Origin: JAEDES01 sp045649455
GTDB taxonomy: Bacteria; Bacillota_I; Bacilli_A; RF39; UBA660
DNA: 51,988 nt
Assembly (NCBI GenBank): GCA_045649455.1
Contig: JAZRPV010000035.1
Location: 1 to 51,988, forward strand
Direction of reading: 5' to 3'
Part shown: piece after piece, positions 33,659 to 43,211 of the stretch
Layout of the letters: each line of letters begins with the position of its first letter
How positions within the stretch are numbered: position 1 is the first letter of the stretch
The notes under the pieces: generated by a model
What the model was told of the DNA's origin: nothing
What the model saw: only the letters and a program-made list of their open reading frames with translations
Database searches by the model: none
Made by a program: the position numbers and the translations under genes

Positions 33659-33826
33659 ATGAAAAAAGAACAAAAAGAAATAAAAGAAGAAAATAAAGTA
33701 AATTTTGACTTATCAACATTAACATTAGAAGAATTAGTAGAAGTATATGACAATATAAAAATATTTATTGATTATTTAGAAGAAAGTAAAATAGAAATTG
33801 AAGAGAAGGGTAAAGAAGATGAATAA
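33659..33826 (+). CDS. small acidic protein in the surface locus
   Basis: A 55-aa ORF (starts MKKEQKEIKE, ends GKEDE) with a GAGGGGAATGGTGAT ribosome site 22 bases after paralogue 3. It is very rich in Glu and Lys with a predicted amphipathic helix (LTLEELVEVYDNIKIFIDYL), and lacks signal peptide or membrane span. It overlaps the start of the following cytoplasmic gene by eight bases, so the two are translationally coupled and may form a complex. No family recognised. Confidence 0.65.
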   Translation: MKKEQKEIKEENKVNFDLSTLTLEELVEVYDNIKIFIDYLEESKIEIEEKGKEDE

Positions 33827-35447
33827 TAGTTTTTTAGAATTCATAAATAAAGATATTGAAGGTAAAAAGAATTTACTTCAAGCTTTACCAACTCGTACTA
33901 AAACTAATAAAAAAGCATTCAATAAAGAAATTGAAGGAATGCTTGCCAAATACAAAGAATATGAAGCTAATATTTACAAATATATTACTGTAAAAGCTAA
34001 ATCAATCGATGTAAAAGACTCATCTCAATCTTTAGATAAAACTAAAGAAAGAGTAGTAGCTTTAGAACGTGTTAAATTTCTTCTAAATCCAGAAAATACC
34101 TATCTAGAAAAGATGGGATTTGATACATTACTATATCAAATAAATAATTATTATACTTTAAACTTTAAATCTCTAAATGCAATTATTAATGGCTTTTTTG
34201 ATAAATTTGAACTAGCAGGAATCTATCTAAATGGAGATGATTTTGATTATACTTGTTATGTCCATGAATATATGAATTCATACTTAGAAGTACGTGTTAG
34301 TCAAAATAAAGATTACAAAAGAGTGTCAGAAATATTTGAAAGAATATATTGGATGAATCCAGAAATTATAGAGCATATTGAACTTAATTTCCGTAGATTA
34401 ATCAAAAAGTATTCTAAACAACTAAATAATTATATTTCGAAGCTTCAAAAAGAAGAAAAAGAAAAGAATGATGTTACAAGTTTAAAAGATTGTAATGATA
34501 AATTACAAACTGCATACTTAGAATTAGCTGTAAGTCAACAAGAAACAGTTAAAGATATAATTGAATTATCTAAAAATGGTGTTTTTGAAATAGAACATTA
34601 TTTAGAATCTAGTAAGATTAGAAAACAAGCTTATCAATCTTTAATTGCAGATTCTATTAATTTAGATGATCACGATAAAATGGATAATATATGTAACGCA
34701 CTAGAGAAATTAAAAGGGAATATTAGTGAACTTAATAATTATCTAGAATTTTTACCATTATTTAATCACTTTAAAACAAAATATGAGAAGTTAATTCCAA
34801 CAGATGATAAACAAAGAAAAACAACAGATTTAAAAGCTATTGAATTAGAAATAGCTAAAAAAGAAAAAGATCTTGATAAACTAAATAGAAAAATAGAAGG
34901 AGTAGGTTTATTCTTAAATAAAACTCCTGCTAACATTAAAGAATTAAAAGTAGAATCAGTTATTAAAGCTAAAGAATTATATGAATTATATAAGAAATAT
35001 GATGAAGCTTACTTTAATGAAAAAGTTCTATCTGTATTATCAAGTAATATGACTATTTCGGATGTTTTAAATTTATATTATAGTTTTGATTACTTCCAAA
35101 AACTTGCTATCCAAGATGTTTATAAGTTAACAAGTTATGAAGAAGTATTAGAATTAAGTAATAAATTTGACTTATTTGCAATGGATCCAAACAATGTAAT
35201 TATTGCTGGATTACCATTATTCCATGAATCAAATGTTGCTAAAATTATCTGTAACAAATATCACTTAAGTAGTATTTATTTAGAGGAAGATGACTTAACT
35301 ATAGATAACTTAAAACCATTATTAAATAAGGTTTATATTATCTTAAGAACTCATATGATTGAAAAGAGTGAAATATCATTAAATCAAATATGGTTTATAA
35401 CAAAAGTTCATAAATTTCAAATAGAAAAAGAAAGTAAAGAAAACTAA
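33819..35447 (+). CDS. large helical cytoplasmic protein of the surface locus, unknown
   Basis: A 542-aa soluble protein with no signal peptide or membrane span, predicted mostly alpha-helical with coiled coils near residues 190-230 and 340-375. It ends in an alpha/beta part (PNNVIIAGLPLF, NKVYIILRTHM). No known domain is recognised. It starts at ATG 33819 after GAGAAGGG, overlapping the 55-aa ORF. Placed between secreted subunits and the 1173-aa surface protein, it may be a cytoplasmic chaperone, targeting or regulatory factor; this is inference from context. Confidence 0.65.
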   Translation: MNNSFLEFINKDIEGKKNLLQALPTRTKTNKKAFNKEIEGMLAKYKEYEANIYKYITVKAKSIDVKDSSQSLDKTKERVVALERVKFLLNPENTYLEKMGFDTLLYQINNYYTLNFKSLNAIINGFFDKFELAGIYLNGDDFDYTCYVHEYMNSYLEVRVSQNKDYKRVSEIFERIYWMNPEIIEHIELNFRRLIKKYSKQLNNYISKLQKEEKEKNDVTSLKDCNDKLQTAYLELAVSQQETVKDIIELSKNGVFEIEHYLESSKIRKQAYQSLIADSINLDDHDKMDNICNALEKLKGNISELNNYLEFLPLFNHFKTKYEKLIPTDDKQRKTTDLKAIELEIAKKEKDLDKLNRKIEGVGLFLNKTPANIKELKVESVIKAKELYELYKKYDEAYFNEKVLSVLSSNMTISDVLNLYYSFDYFQKLAIQDVYKLTSYEEVLELSNKFDLFAMDPNNVIIAGLPLFHESNVAKIICNKYHLSSIYLEEDDLTIDNLKPLLNKVYIILRTHMIEKSEISLNQIWFITKVHKFQIEKESKEN

Positions 35448-35469
35448 TGAAAATTCATTAGTTTTTTTG
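35442..35469 (+). terminator. Rho-independent terminator
   Basis: AACTAATGA pairs with TCATTAGTT around AAAT and is followed by T7. Ends the first transcription unit of the surface locus. Confidence 0.8.
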
Positions 35470-35499
35470 TCGTTTTTTGATGAAAAAAATATATCAATA

Positions 35500-35508
35500 T
35501 GATATAAT
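35500..35508 (+). promoter_or_regulatory. extended -10 promoter (TGaTATAAT)
   Basis: TG-A-TATAAT. The -10 overlaps an inverted repeat ATATC-AATAT-GATAT at 35491-35505, a possible regulator site. The nearest -35-like TTGATG (35477) is 20 bases away. Confidence 0.6.
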
Positions 35509-35551
35509 GACAATATATAAGATAGAGTAGAAATAAAGCGAGTGATTTAGT

Positions 35552-38500
35552 ATGATGAAAAATCTATTAACAAAATTAAAAAACGTATCAAGAGTTAAAT
35601 TTATAATAGTATTAGTAGTTTTATTACTAGCTGTATCTATTTCATTTCCAACTCTTGCTCGTTATAAAAATAGAATTGATATTGAACATGTTCTTACTAC
35701 TTTAGGAGCATGGGATGGTACAGTAGCAGAAGGATATAAAAAAGGTACTGGAGAAAAAAATAATCCATACTTAATATCAACTGCTAATGAATTTGCCTTC
35801 TTCTTACAAGAATTAGAAAATTCAACATACAAAGATAAATATGTAAAACTTGATAAAGATATTGTTATTAATAACGGAATATTTAAATATGAAAATAATA
35901 ATGTTTCTTATACACTAGCAGATAAAACAGTATATTTAAAAGCTTATACAAATGAGTTATATGAAACACAAGAATTAACTGCTTCACCTTTATCTACAAT
36001 AAATCAACTAAATAGTATTAAAAACTTTGAAGGATACTTCGATGGTGATTATAATTCAATCTATGGATTATATATGACTAGTGAAGATCAAAATCTAGCT
36101 TTATTTAATAATTTATCAGGAACAGTAGAAAATTTATATTTAGAAAATACATTCATTTACGGAGGAGCTAATACTTCATCACTTGCAGCTAATACAACAA
36201 ATGCTAAAGTAAAAGATATTTATGTAAATGGATATGTAATTGGAACAAAAGACCATTACAGTGAAACAAGTACTACTAAATTAACAAATATTGAAATCTC
36301 AAAAGATGAAAATAATTACACTGAAACAATTACTTTACCAGAAGTAAAAATAAGTGATTATACAAATATTAAATTAAAAGGAAAATATTCATCTACTGAT
36401 GAAAATCAAATATTAAAACTTAACAACAAAGAACTAAGTAATGGAGAATTTGAATTAGACTTTGGTGCAGAAGTAAAAGAATCAATTGAATTAGTAATTG
36501 AAGATGAAATAATTTCAACAATTACTTTAACTGATTTAGAATATGTAATCACATATAATACTTCTTATACATCAGGAATTCTTGGTACAGTAAATAATTC
36601 AAATATTAAAAACTTAATTAATAAAGCAAATGTAATTGGAACTAATCCGGTAGGATTAATCTCAGTATTAGAAAACACTAATCTAGAAAATGCTTATAAC
36701 ACTGGAACTATTACTGGTACAAAAGCAGCTGGATTAATTAATAAGATTGAAAATTCAAATATTACAATCAATAAAGTTTATAATGCAGGAACATTAACTG
36801 CTACAACAACAAATGCATTCTTCAATGAAGTAAGTAATTCTGAAGTTACTTTATCTAATTCATTTAATACAGTAACAACAAATACTGAATATGGAAATAT
36901 TTCATCAACAGTAACATTAACAAATGTCCTAGATGTAAATAATAATATTCAAGGCGCTACTACTAAAACATTAGAAGAAATTAAAAACAAAGAAACTCTA
37001 ACAAACACTTTAACATATATCGAATATATAGATGATATAACAGTAGGAGAGTGGATTTACGAGTCTAATTATTTACCAATCTTATACTTTGATGATTTAA
37101 ATAATCCAATAGCAAATTTAACTGTTGGAACATACAATTGGAAAGACTTAGGATTTGAACTTAAAAAAGTTTATTTCACTGATAAAACAGCATTTAGTAT
37201 ATCTTCTGCTAATAATTTAAATCCAATCAAAGAAGGTGGCGCATACTACTATATTCATAAGAGTGAAACACCATTAACTAAACAAGAAATGTTAAATATA
37301 ACTGATTGGAAAACATATGAAGGAATTGTTAATTTAACAGAAGAAGGGTACTATACAATTTATGTTAAAGCTCTTGATACTGCTGACAATACTTACTATG
37401 TAAACAGTGAATTAATTGTTTTAGATTTAAACCCACCAGTAGCAACAATAACAATGAATGATAAGAAATTCTCATCATTTAGAGATAATTTATCAAACAT
37501 TAATATTGCTGAAGAAACAAAAATTAATATTACAGTAGAAGATAAGTTCTCTGAAGTAAAAGAATTAAAATACTATATTTCAAATATCTTCTTAACAAAA
37601 GAAGAATTAGAGAATTTAGATGCATCTTTATGGAAAGAAAATGCTGAAATTACTTTAAATACTAAAGGTACATATGTAATTAATGTTAAAACTACTGATG
37701 AATTTGATCATACTGCATATTTTAATACAGATTACATAGTATTTGGTGGTTATGAAGAATACTTAAATTTAGGTAGAGAATCAAATACATACGATAAATT
37801 AAATATTACAAGTAACTCTTTAGTAACATACAATTTCTCATATCAAGATCAAACTAAATATGATGAAACTCTAAAGAATAACTTAATTACAAATGTATTG
37901 CTACCAAAGAATACAAAACTTACATTAATAAATAATAATACTAATGAAGTGTATACATACATTATTCAAAATAGTGAAGATAACTATAATTATCAAACTA
38001 ATAGTTATGCAACATACCCATTAGATTTATTTACAAAAATTGGTCAAACCGATAAGACAAAAGTATTTGATCATAAATCATTTATTAATGAATCTACTAA
38101 AAATATTTCAATATTAATTGATTTTAAAAATGCTGAAATTTCAAATAACTTTACATTAAAAGCATATTTAGAAATGAGAAACTCAAATGAAGTAATTCTT
38201 ACAACATTAAAATCAACTATAAAAGAAGTAAATGTCTATAAAGATAATAAATTATCATTAGTATTAAATAAACTTAATACAACAGAAGTAATTAGTTATA
38301 ATAAGACAACAATAACTGAAGTAGATTTAGAATCATATATTAATTATCAAACTACAAATAATGAAACAATATATGATACAACAACAAATCATAAGTCTTT
38401 AGGACTTGCAATTAAATTAGTAAATTCTAATAACGAAATAGTTTCTAAGAAATATTTAAAAAATGTTTTATTCCAAATAGGAGAAAATACTTATTCTCCA

Positions 38501-39073
38501 GATAATGATGGAATAGTAAGAATTAATTTATCAAATGCTAAACAAACAAATAAATTAGTTATTAAAACATATGAAACAGATACTAAATTAGAAACAGGAA
38601 ACTATAACTTTGTAATTACACCATTCCTTGCAAGTGATGGTAAATATTCATCTAACTTAACAGCAAATTCAATTACTTTACCTGTGACAACAACAAAAAC
38701 AGAAGAAGTTGATTATGGATTTAATGTTACTTTAGACGAAAATGACAAAGTATTATACAAAAAACAAAATACACATGACTTGAACTTTAAAATTATTAAA
38801 GATACAAGTTTTGTACCAACTGTTAGAGTATCTCTATATAAGAAAAGCAAACTAACAGCATACAATCAAGTATACGATTTAATTAATCTTCAAGAAGTAT
38901 CTACTAATAATTTAAATGAAGTAGAAGATAATATTTATACAGTTGATTCTAATAGTTTAGATTTATCATTAAATCTATCAAAATTAGATAAAACAGGTTA
39001 CGAAGTTAGATTTGAATTATATGATGGAACTAAACTAGTAACAATTATTAAGAAGAGATTTATCGTTAGATAG
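35552..39073 (+). CDS. large multidomain surface protein with GLUG-like and Ig-like domains
   Basis: A 1173-aa secreted or anchored protein. A basic start and hydrophobic segment (about 16-32) end in FPTLARYKN, a SipW-type-like junction. Next comes a segment of the form GEKNNPYLISTANEFAFF and strands of GLUG-like repeats (about 60-180 and 320-450, e.g. NLYLENTFIYGGANTSSLAANT). Ig-like or Ca-binding-like modules follow, such as YYTIYVKALDTADNTYYV and LDLNPPVATITMN (about 600-740), then a long beta-rich C-terminal part. No LPxTG, GW or CWBD anchor is seen. This is the best candidate for the adhesive or tip-like component. First gene of the second transcription unit. Confidence 0.7.
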   Translation: MMKNLLTKLKNVSRVKFIIVLVVLLLAVSISFPTLARYKNRIDIEHVLTTLGAWDGTVAEGYKKGTGEKNNPYLISTANEFAFFLQELENSTYKDKYVKLDKDIVINNGIFKYENNNVSYTLADKTVYLKAYTNELYETQELTASPLSTINQLNSIKNFEGYFDGDYNSIYGLYMTSEDQNLALFNNLSGTVENLYLENTFIYGGANTSSLAANTTNAKVKDIYVNGYVIGTKDHYSETSTTKLTNIEISKDENNYTETITLPEVKISDYTNIKLKGKYSSTDENQILKLNNKELSNGEFELDFGAEVKESIELVIEDEIISTITLTDLEYVITYNTSYTSGILGTVNNSNIKNLINKANVIGTNPVGLISVLENTNLENAYNTGTITGTKAAGLINKIENSNITINKVYNAGTLTATTTNAFFNEVSNSEVTLSNSFNTVTTNTEYGNISSTVTLTNVLDVNNNIQGATTKTLEEIKNKETLTNTLTYIEYIDDITVGEWIYESNYLPILYFDDLNNPIANLTVGTYNWKDLGFELKKVYFTDKTAFSISSANNLNPIKEGGAYYYIHKSETPLTKQEMLNITDWKTYEGIVNLTEEGYYTIYVKALDTADNTYYVNSELIVLDLNPPVATITMNDKKFSSFRDNLSNINIAEETKINITVEDKFSEVKELKYYISNIFLTKEELENLDASLWKENAEITLNTKGTYVINVKTTDEFDHTAYFNTDYIVFGGYEEYLNLGRESNTYDKLNITSNSLVTYNFSYQDQTKYDETLKNNLITNVLLPKNTKLTLINNNTNEVYTYIIQNSEDNYNYQTNSYATYPLDLFTKIGQTDKTKVFDHKSFINESTKNISILIDFKNAEISNNFTLKAYLEMRNSNEVILTTLKSTIKEVNVYKDNKLSLVLNKLNTTEVISYNKTTITEVDLESYINYQTTNNETIYDTTTNHKSLGLAIKLVNSNNEIVSKKYLKNVLFQIGENTYSPDNDGIVRINLSNAKQTNKLVIKTYETDTKLETGNYNFVITPFLASDGKYSSNLTANSITLPVTTTKTEEVDYGFNVTLDENDKVLYKKQNTHDLNFKIIKDTSFVPTVRVSLYKKSKLTAYNQVYDLINLQEVSTNNLNEVEDNIYTVDSNSLDLSLNLSKLDKTGYEVRFELYDGTKLVTIIKKRFIVR

Positions 39074-39089
39074 GAAAGAGGGAGAAAAC

Positions 39090-39659
39090 GTGAAAGTAAA
39101 CAAGAAGACAAGACTAAAAATTATAGTAATGTTAATAAGTTCAATCGTTTTAATATGTGGTTCTGGGATCACATACTCCCTTTTTACATCTAGTTCTAGA
39201 TTGGTAGCGAATCAAAAGATTGCTCAATTCGTCTTTAATGCTACTAAAACAGATGTGATTGAACTACCAATAGCAAATCTAAATCCTGGTGCTAAATCAG
39301 AATATAAGTTTCAAGTAACTAATAACATCGATAATAAACGAAGTGATGTTACTATTAAGTATCAAATGACAATAAAAACATTCCACTTCATGCCACTTGA
39401 AATAAACCTATATAAAGAAAATGAAGAAACACCACTTCTTACATGTGAAGAAAGTAGTCGTAATACTGATAACGAAGTAGTATGTAATACAGAAGTACAA
39501 ACAATGGATTACAAATTAAATGCTACAGATAATTATAAGTTAGTCATTGAATTCCCAGAAGAATATAATGATGATTCTTACACAGATTTAGTTGACTATA
39601 TTGATATAGAAATAAAGAGCTGGCAAGCAATTGGGGGAGAGGTGAAGAATGAAGAATAA
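39090..39659 (+). CDS. SipW-dependent-type TasA/CalY-like protein
   Basis: A 189-aa protein with a signal segment (about residues 11-30) ending in GITYSLFTSS, a variant of the TYAxF junction. The following 155-aa beta domain contains LNPGAKSEYKFQVTNNID, YQMTIKTFHFMPLEINLYKEN, a Cys pair and VDYIDIEIKSWQ. Size and fold pattern fit TasA/camelysin-like fibre subunits or their anchor TapA. The start is GTG at 39090 after GAGGGAG, 16 bases after the large surface protein, so co-transcribed with it. Its 3' end overlaps the next gene. Confidence 0.72.
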   Translation: MKVNKKTRLKIIVMLISSIVLICGSGITYSLFTSSSRLVANQKIAQFVFNATKTDVIELPIANLNPGAKSEYKFQVTNNIDNKRSDVTIKYQMTIKTFHFMPLEINLYKENEETPLLTCEESSRNTDNEVVCNTEVQTMDYKLNATDNYKLVIEFPEEYNDDSYTDLVDYIDIEIKSWQAIGGEVKNEE

Positions 39660-40557
39660 ATCTAAAACAAAACAAATTACTTATTCTTTAGCAATTACAG
39701 TAGTTGCTTTAGTTGGATTACTAATCATAACTAGAGGAATTACTTATGCTAAATATGTATCAAACTCAGTATTAAATTATTATTTAAATTCTAAAGGATT
39801 TTACTTTAAGAGTGATAATTTAGATACTGAAATAAAAAACAATGCAGATACATCTTGGGATGGTGGAAAAGTAACATTCTCAATAACTAATTCATCAAAC
39901 AAATCCCTTGCAACAGAATATGATATAAAATATGAAATTACATGTTCTATAGAAGAAACTGATTCAACAAAAGTATGTTATTTAAATGGAACTAATTCCT
40001 CTAAAGTAGCACAAACACTATCAGCAGACTTTACTTGTAAAGATACAACTAATAATAAAGATGTTTCTTCATTAGATGAAGCAACATGTACAAAACAAGG
40101 GTACACATGGACAGCAATCCCAACTACTTCAACAAATTATTTTGAAGTAGTTGATATTAATGGAAAAGACGTTGATACTGCAAATGTCATTATAACTGCA
40201 ACTTCAACATCTCCATATAAAAAGACAATTAAAGGAAAATACACATTAAATAAAGATAAAAGTGAATTAGGAACTCTATCTTTAAAATATGAAACTAAAA
40301 CTCATTATGAAAATGTTATTGTAACAAACTCATACAATGAAGATAAATGTATAAAACTAACATGGAATAGTGATGATTTAGTAATAGATAATTCTGATTC
40401 ATATCAAACATTAACAAATGATAATAATTATATAAATGGAGTTATCTTCAAATTAAATAAAAAAGATAGTACTAATTTTATCTTTTATAAACAAGATAAG
40501 TCTAAGACTTATAGTGAAGCTGATTTTGCCTTAGTAGAATCTACTGAGTGTCAATAA
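39649..40557 (+). CDS. SipW-dependent-type surface protein
   Basis: A 302-aa protein with a signal segment (about 12-32) ending in GITYAKYVSN, typical for SipW-type cleavage. The ectodomain is beta-rich with FSITNSSNKSLATEYDIKYEI, several Cys (CSIEETDSTKVC, FTCKDTT, ATCTKQGYTW) and repeated KGKYTLNK / LSLKYET strands. The frame begins inside the end of the preceding gene (11-base overlap), with the ribosome site GGGGGAGAGG in that gene. It is probably an extracellular subunit. Confidence 0.7.
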   Translation: MKNKSKTKQITYSLAITVVALVGLLIITRGITYAKYVSNSVLNYYLNSKGFYFKSDNLDTEIKNNADTSWDGGKVTFSITNSSNKSLATEYDIKYEITCSIEETDSTKVCYLNGTNSSKVAQTLSADFTCKDTTNNKDVSSLDEATCTKQGYTWTAIPTTSTNYFEVVDINGKDVDTANVIITATSTSPYKKTIKGKYTLNKDKSELGTLSLKYETKTHYENVIVTNSYNEDKCIKLTWNSDDLVIDNSDSYQTLTNDNNYINGVIFKLNKKDSTNFIFYKQDKSKTYSEADFALVESTECQ

Positions 40558-40560
40558 ATA

Positions 40561-40589
40561 TTGCTAATTAATGGTATATATGTTAAATT
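40561..40589 (+). promoter_or_regulatory. candidate promoter (TTGCTA-17-TAAATT)
   Basis: TTGCTA at 40561-40566 and TAAATT at 40584-40589 with TG at 40581-40582. There is no terminator upstream, so it would be an internal promoter. Confidence 0.4.
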
Positions 40590-40607
40590 AAAATAGGAGG
40601 TAGTAAA

Positions 40608-41138
40608 ATGACAAAAGTATTAACCGTAATTAAAAAAGTAATATTAACAATTGTAGGAGTTGCATATTTTTTATTCGCTTTAGCAATGACAATTTTATTA
40701 TTAAACTATAATGCTTATGGAGTTACACAATTTGGTAATAAGAGTTTAATATTTATTAATGATGAAATAGCAAATGAAAAATATACAAAAGGTGACTTAG
40801 TAATCGTAAACTTACCAAAACTTGAAGATATGGAACCAGGAGATGAAATGTTCTGCTATCGTATTGATAGTAAAGGAATTCCATCATTACAAGTAGGTAA
40901 TATTGGTGAAGTATATTTAGAAGAAAGAGCAATTACATATGAAAATGGAGAAACATACTCATATGAATTCATTGCCGGAGAAACAGAAGAAATTCATGCT
41001 GGAGTAGGAACATTCCTATCAATAGTTGAATCTAAATGGGGATTCTTATTCATAGTATTAGTACCATGTTTCTTAATTTTTATCTATGAATTATACTCAT
41101 TAATTATTGAAATTAAATACGGTGCAGAAGAAGACTAA
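40608..41138 (+). CDS. signal-peptidase-I-like membrane protein lacking catalytic residues
   Basis: A 176-aa protein with the topology of SipW-type signal peptidases: membrane spans at about 10-32 and 143-166 around an extracellular beta domain. KYTKGDLVIVNLPKLEDMEPGDEMFCY matches the family's GDxIxV and DIxxY strands. Where active enzymes have GSMEP about eight residues before the GD, this protein has NDEIANEK, with no Ser. The later THRV histidine is also absent. So it is most likely a catalytically dead relative acting as scaffold or substrate receptor. It lies just before the active peptidase fusion. Strong ribosome site AGGAGG. Confidence 0.65.
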   Translation: MTKVLTVIKKVILTIVGVAYFLFALAMTILLLNYNAYGVTQFGNKSLIFINDEIANEKYTKGDLVIVNLPKLEDMEPGDEMFCYRIDSKGIPSLQVGNIGEVYLEERAITYENGETYSYEFIAGETEEIHAGVGTFLSIVESKWGFLFIVLVPCFLIFIYELYSLIIEIKYGAEED

Positions 41139-41153
41139 TTTTAGTCTTTTTTT
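41131..41153 (+). terminator. Rho-independent terminator
   Basis: AAGACTA pairs with TAGTCTT around ATTT, then T residues. Confidence 0.75.
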
Positions 41154-41174
41154 ATTGTAAAAAAATAATCAATA

Positions 41175-41183
41175 TGCTAAAAT
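41175..41183 (+). promoter_or_regulatory. extended -10 promoter (TGcTAAAAT)
   Basis: TG-C-TAAAAT 39 bases before the GTG at 41223. It would transcribe the signal peptidase, AAA+ ATPase and partner genes. Confidence 0.5.
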
Positions 41184-41222
41184 TATATATAGTATAGAAT
41201 GAATAAAATAGGAGTGGTACGT

Positions 41223-43199
41223 GTGAAAGTTAACAACAATACTATAGCTAAAAAAATTGTTAATATTATCTTAGATATTCTAATAGTAATACTAGCAATT
41301 ATCTTATTAATTACAATATATAACAACATCCAAATAAAGATACTAGGTAATGATTATGCCAGCTTCTTTGGAAATACAGTATTTGAAGTACAAACAGGAA
41401 GTATGGAACCAGAAATATCAGCAGGAGATTGGATCATTGTAAAATATGAGAAGAACATCCAACTTAATGATATCGTAACATTTGAACATAAAGGTCAATA
41501 TATTACACACCGTGTAATTGAGGCATACAATGGAACTTATGTTACAAAGGGTGATGCTAATAGTGCTAAAGATACTCCAATTAGTAAAGATAAAATAATT
41601 GGTAAAGTTACAAAAGTACTACCACACTTCGGATTATTAAGAAAAACAATCTTCAATCCAATTGTTCTAATGTTCTTAATAATCACTTGCTACTTAGTAA
41701 GTGTTACATTTAAGAAACCAACAGAAAAAGAACAAGCTTTCGAACAAGAGTTAATTGCAAAAGTTAAAAAGATAGCACCAAAGAGAAAGAAAGTTAAAGA
41801 AGTTGTAGAAGAAAGAGAAGAAGTAGTTGAAGAAATCAAGGAAGAAGAAAAAAATGAACAAACTGAAGAAGTAACTGAAGTTGTAGAAGAACCTGAAATA
41901 ATTGCTAGTGCACCAGTAGAAGAAAATGAAGAAAACATGGATAAAACAGTATTCTACAGAATGGTATCAGTTTCAGAAGATGAAATTTCATCAGCATATA
42001 ACACACCAGTAATGGTAGAAGAAAATGTAGAAGTTTCAAAAGTAGTTGAACCAGAACCTGAGATTTCAGAAAACGAAGTTAAATCAACACTAGAATTAAT
42101 TCAAAAGAAAAAGAAAAGATGTGCCAACTTCGTAGAAAAAACAATCTTTATAAAAGAACAAGAAATCGAAGAAATCATCAACTTACTAAATCTAAAAGAA
42201 AAAGAAAAAACAAATGAACCAACAATCAGACAAGCATTTACTAAATACTATATAGATGCTAAATACTATAATAACTGTGGTGAAGTAAACTTAGAATATA
42301 ATGCTAAGAATATGAACTCAGTAATAGAAAAAGCATTAAAAGAATATGCAGAAGAGTTAATTAAAAAGTATAAAGGTTCAGATAAACAATATAAAGAAAA
42401 AGTAAATAAGTATTTAAAATATTTCTTAGTATTACATCAATTTGAACAAGCTTTTGAAAAAGAACAAACAATTGATGAAAGAAGAACAACATATTTAGAC
42501 AAATTGAATAAATATGTAAAATTAGATATATCTGATAAAGACATGAAGGCACTACTTACTGATATAATAAAGATAGAGAAAAAATATAATAGTATGATTA
42601 AATTCTTACTTGATAAGTTATCTACAGGAATGTTTGAACTAGAATATAATAAAACATCTGAAAAAGATTACTTTGCAGTAGAATTAAAACATAATATTGC
42701 ATTCTCTAAAGTATATAGTGAATACATCGTTGATAAGACTTATTCAGAAGGAATAGTTGCTGAAGATAAAGTAGAAGTACTTGCAAGTTTACTTATCGCT
42801 CAATTAGTTAAAAATATGATGGCTAAAGATTTTAAATCAAAATATATTATTTATATCTCTGGTTCATTATATGAAAAAGATGTTAAGTTAACAAAAGTAT
42901 TTAAAACATTAGATGATGACTTTATTAAGAATAATATAAATATCTTAGTAAAATATGAAGACTTAGTAAAATATAAAAAGATAATTAAAGATCTTAAGAA
43001 AAAAGGTTACAACTTCTCAGTTGATATGACTGGAGTAGATAAAATCAAAAAGACTGATGAAGCTATGTTACATATAGTAGAATTTATCTTTATTAAGAAA
43101 GAAGATGCTACTAAAACAAATATAATAGAAATAATCCCAGAAGAAGTTAAATCAAAAATAACTTATGATGATATTTCTTCAAAAGTAGGAAGTTTTTAG
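41223..43199 (+). CDS. SipW-type signal peptidase fused to a large cytoplasmic domain
   Basis: A 658-aa fusion. Residues 1-165 are a complete SipW/ER-type signal peptidase: first span about 12-33, active Ser60 in TGSMEP, His96 in ITHRV (replacing the Lys of ordinary signal peptidases), TKGDANSAKD at 108-117, second span about 145-163. Residues 164-250 are Lys/Glu-rich and acidic. Residues 250-658 are a helical domain followed by an alpha/beta end (YIIYISGSLYEKDVKL, INILVKYEDLVKY). That domain must lie in the cytoplasm; I do not recognise it, though the end faintly recalls a degenerate EAL/TIM-barrel strand pattern. I use GTG 41223, five bases after GGAGTGG. Confidence 0.75.
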   Translation: MKVNNNTIAKKIVNIILDILIVILAIILLITIYNNIQIKILGNDYASFFGNTVFEVQTGSMEPEISAGDWIIVKYEKNIQLNDIVTFEHKGQYITHRVIEAYNGTYVTKGDANSAKDTPISKDKIIGKVTKVLPHFGLLRKTIFNPIVLMFLIITCYLVSVTFKKPTEKEQAFEQELIAKVKKIAPKRKKVKEVVEEREEVVEEIKEEEKNEQTEEVTEVVEEPEIIASAPVEENEENMDKTVFYRMVSVSEDEISSAYNTPVMVEENVEVSKVVEPEPEISENEVKSTLELIQKKKKRCANFVEKTIFIKEQEIEEIINLLNLKEKEKTNEPTIRQAFTKYYIDAKYYNNCGEVNLEYNAKNMNSVIEKALKEYAEELIKKYKGSDKQYKEKVNKYLKYFLVLHQFEQAFEKEQTIDERRTTYLDKLNKYVKLDISDKDMKALLTDIIKIEKKYNSMIKFLLDKLSTGMFELEYNKTSEKDYFAVELKHNIAFSKVYSEYIVDKTYSEGIVAEDKVEVLASLLIAQLVKNMMAKDFKSKYIIYISGSLYEKDVKLTKVFKTLDDDFIKNNINILVKYEDLVKYKKIIKDLKKKGYNFSVDMTGVDKIKKTDEAMLHIVEFIFIKKEDATKTNIIEIIPEEVKSKITYDDISSKVGSF

Positions 43200-43211
43200 G
43201 GGGAGTAAAAT

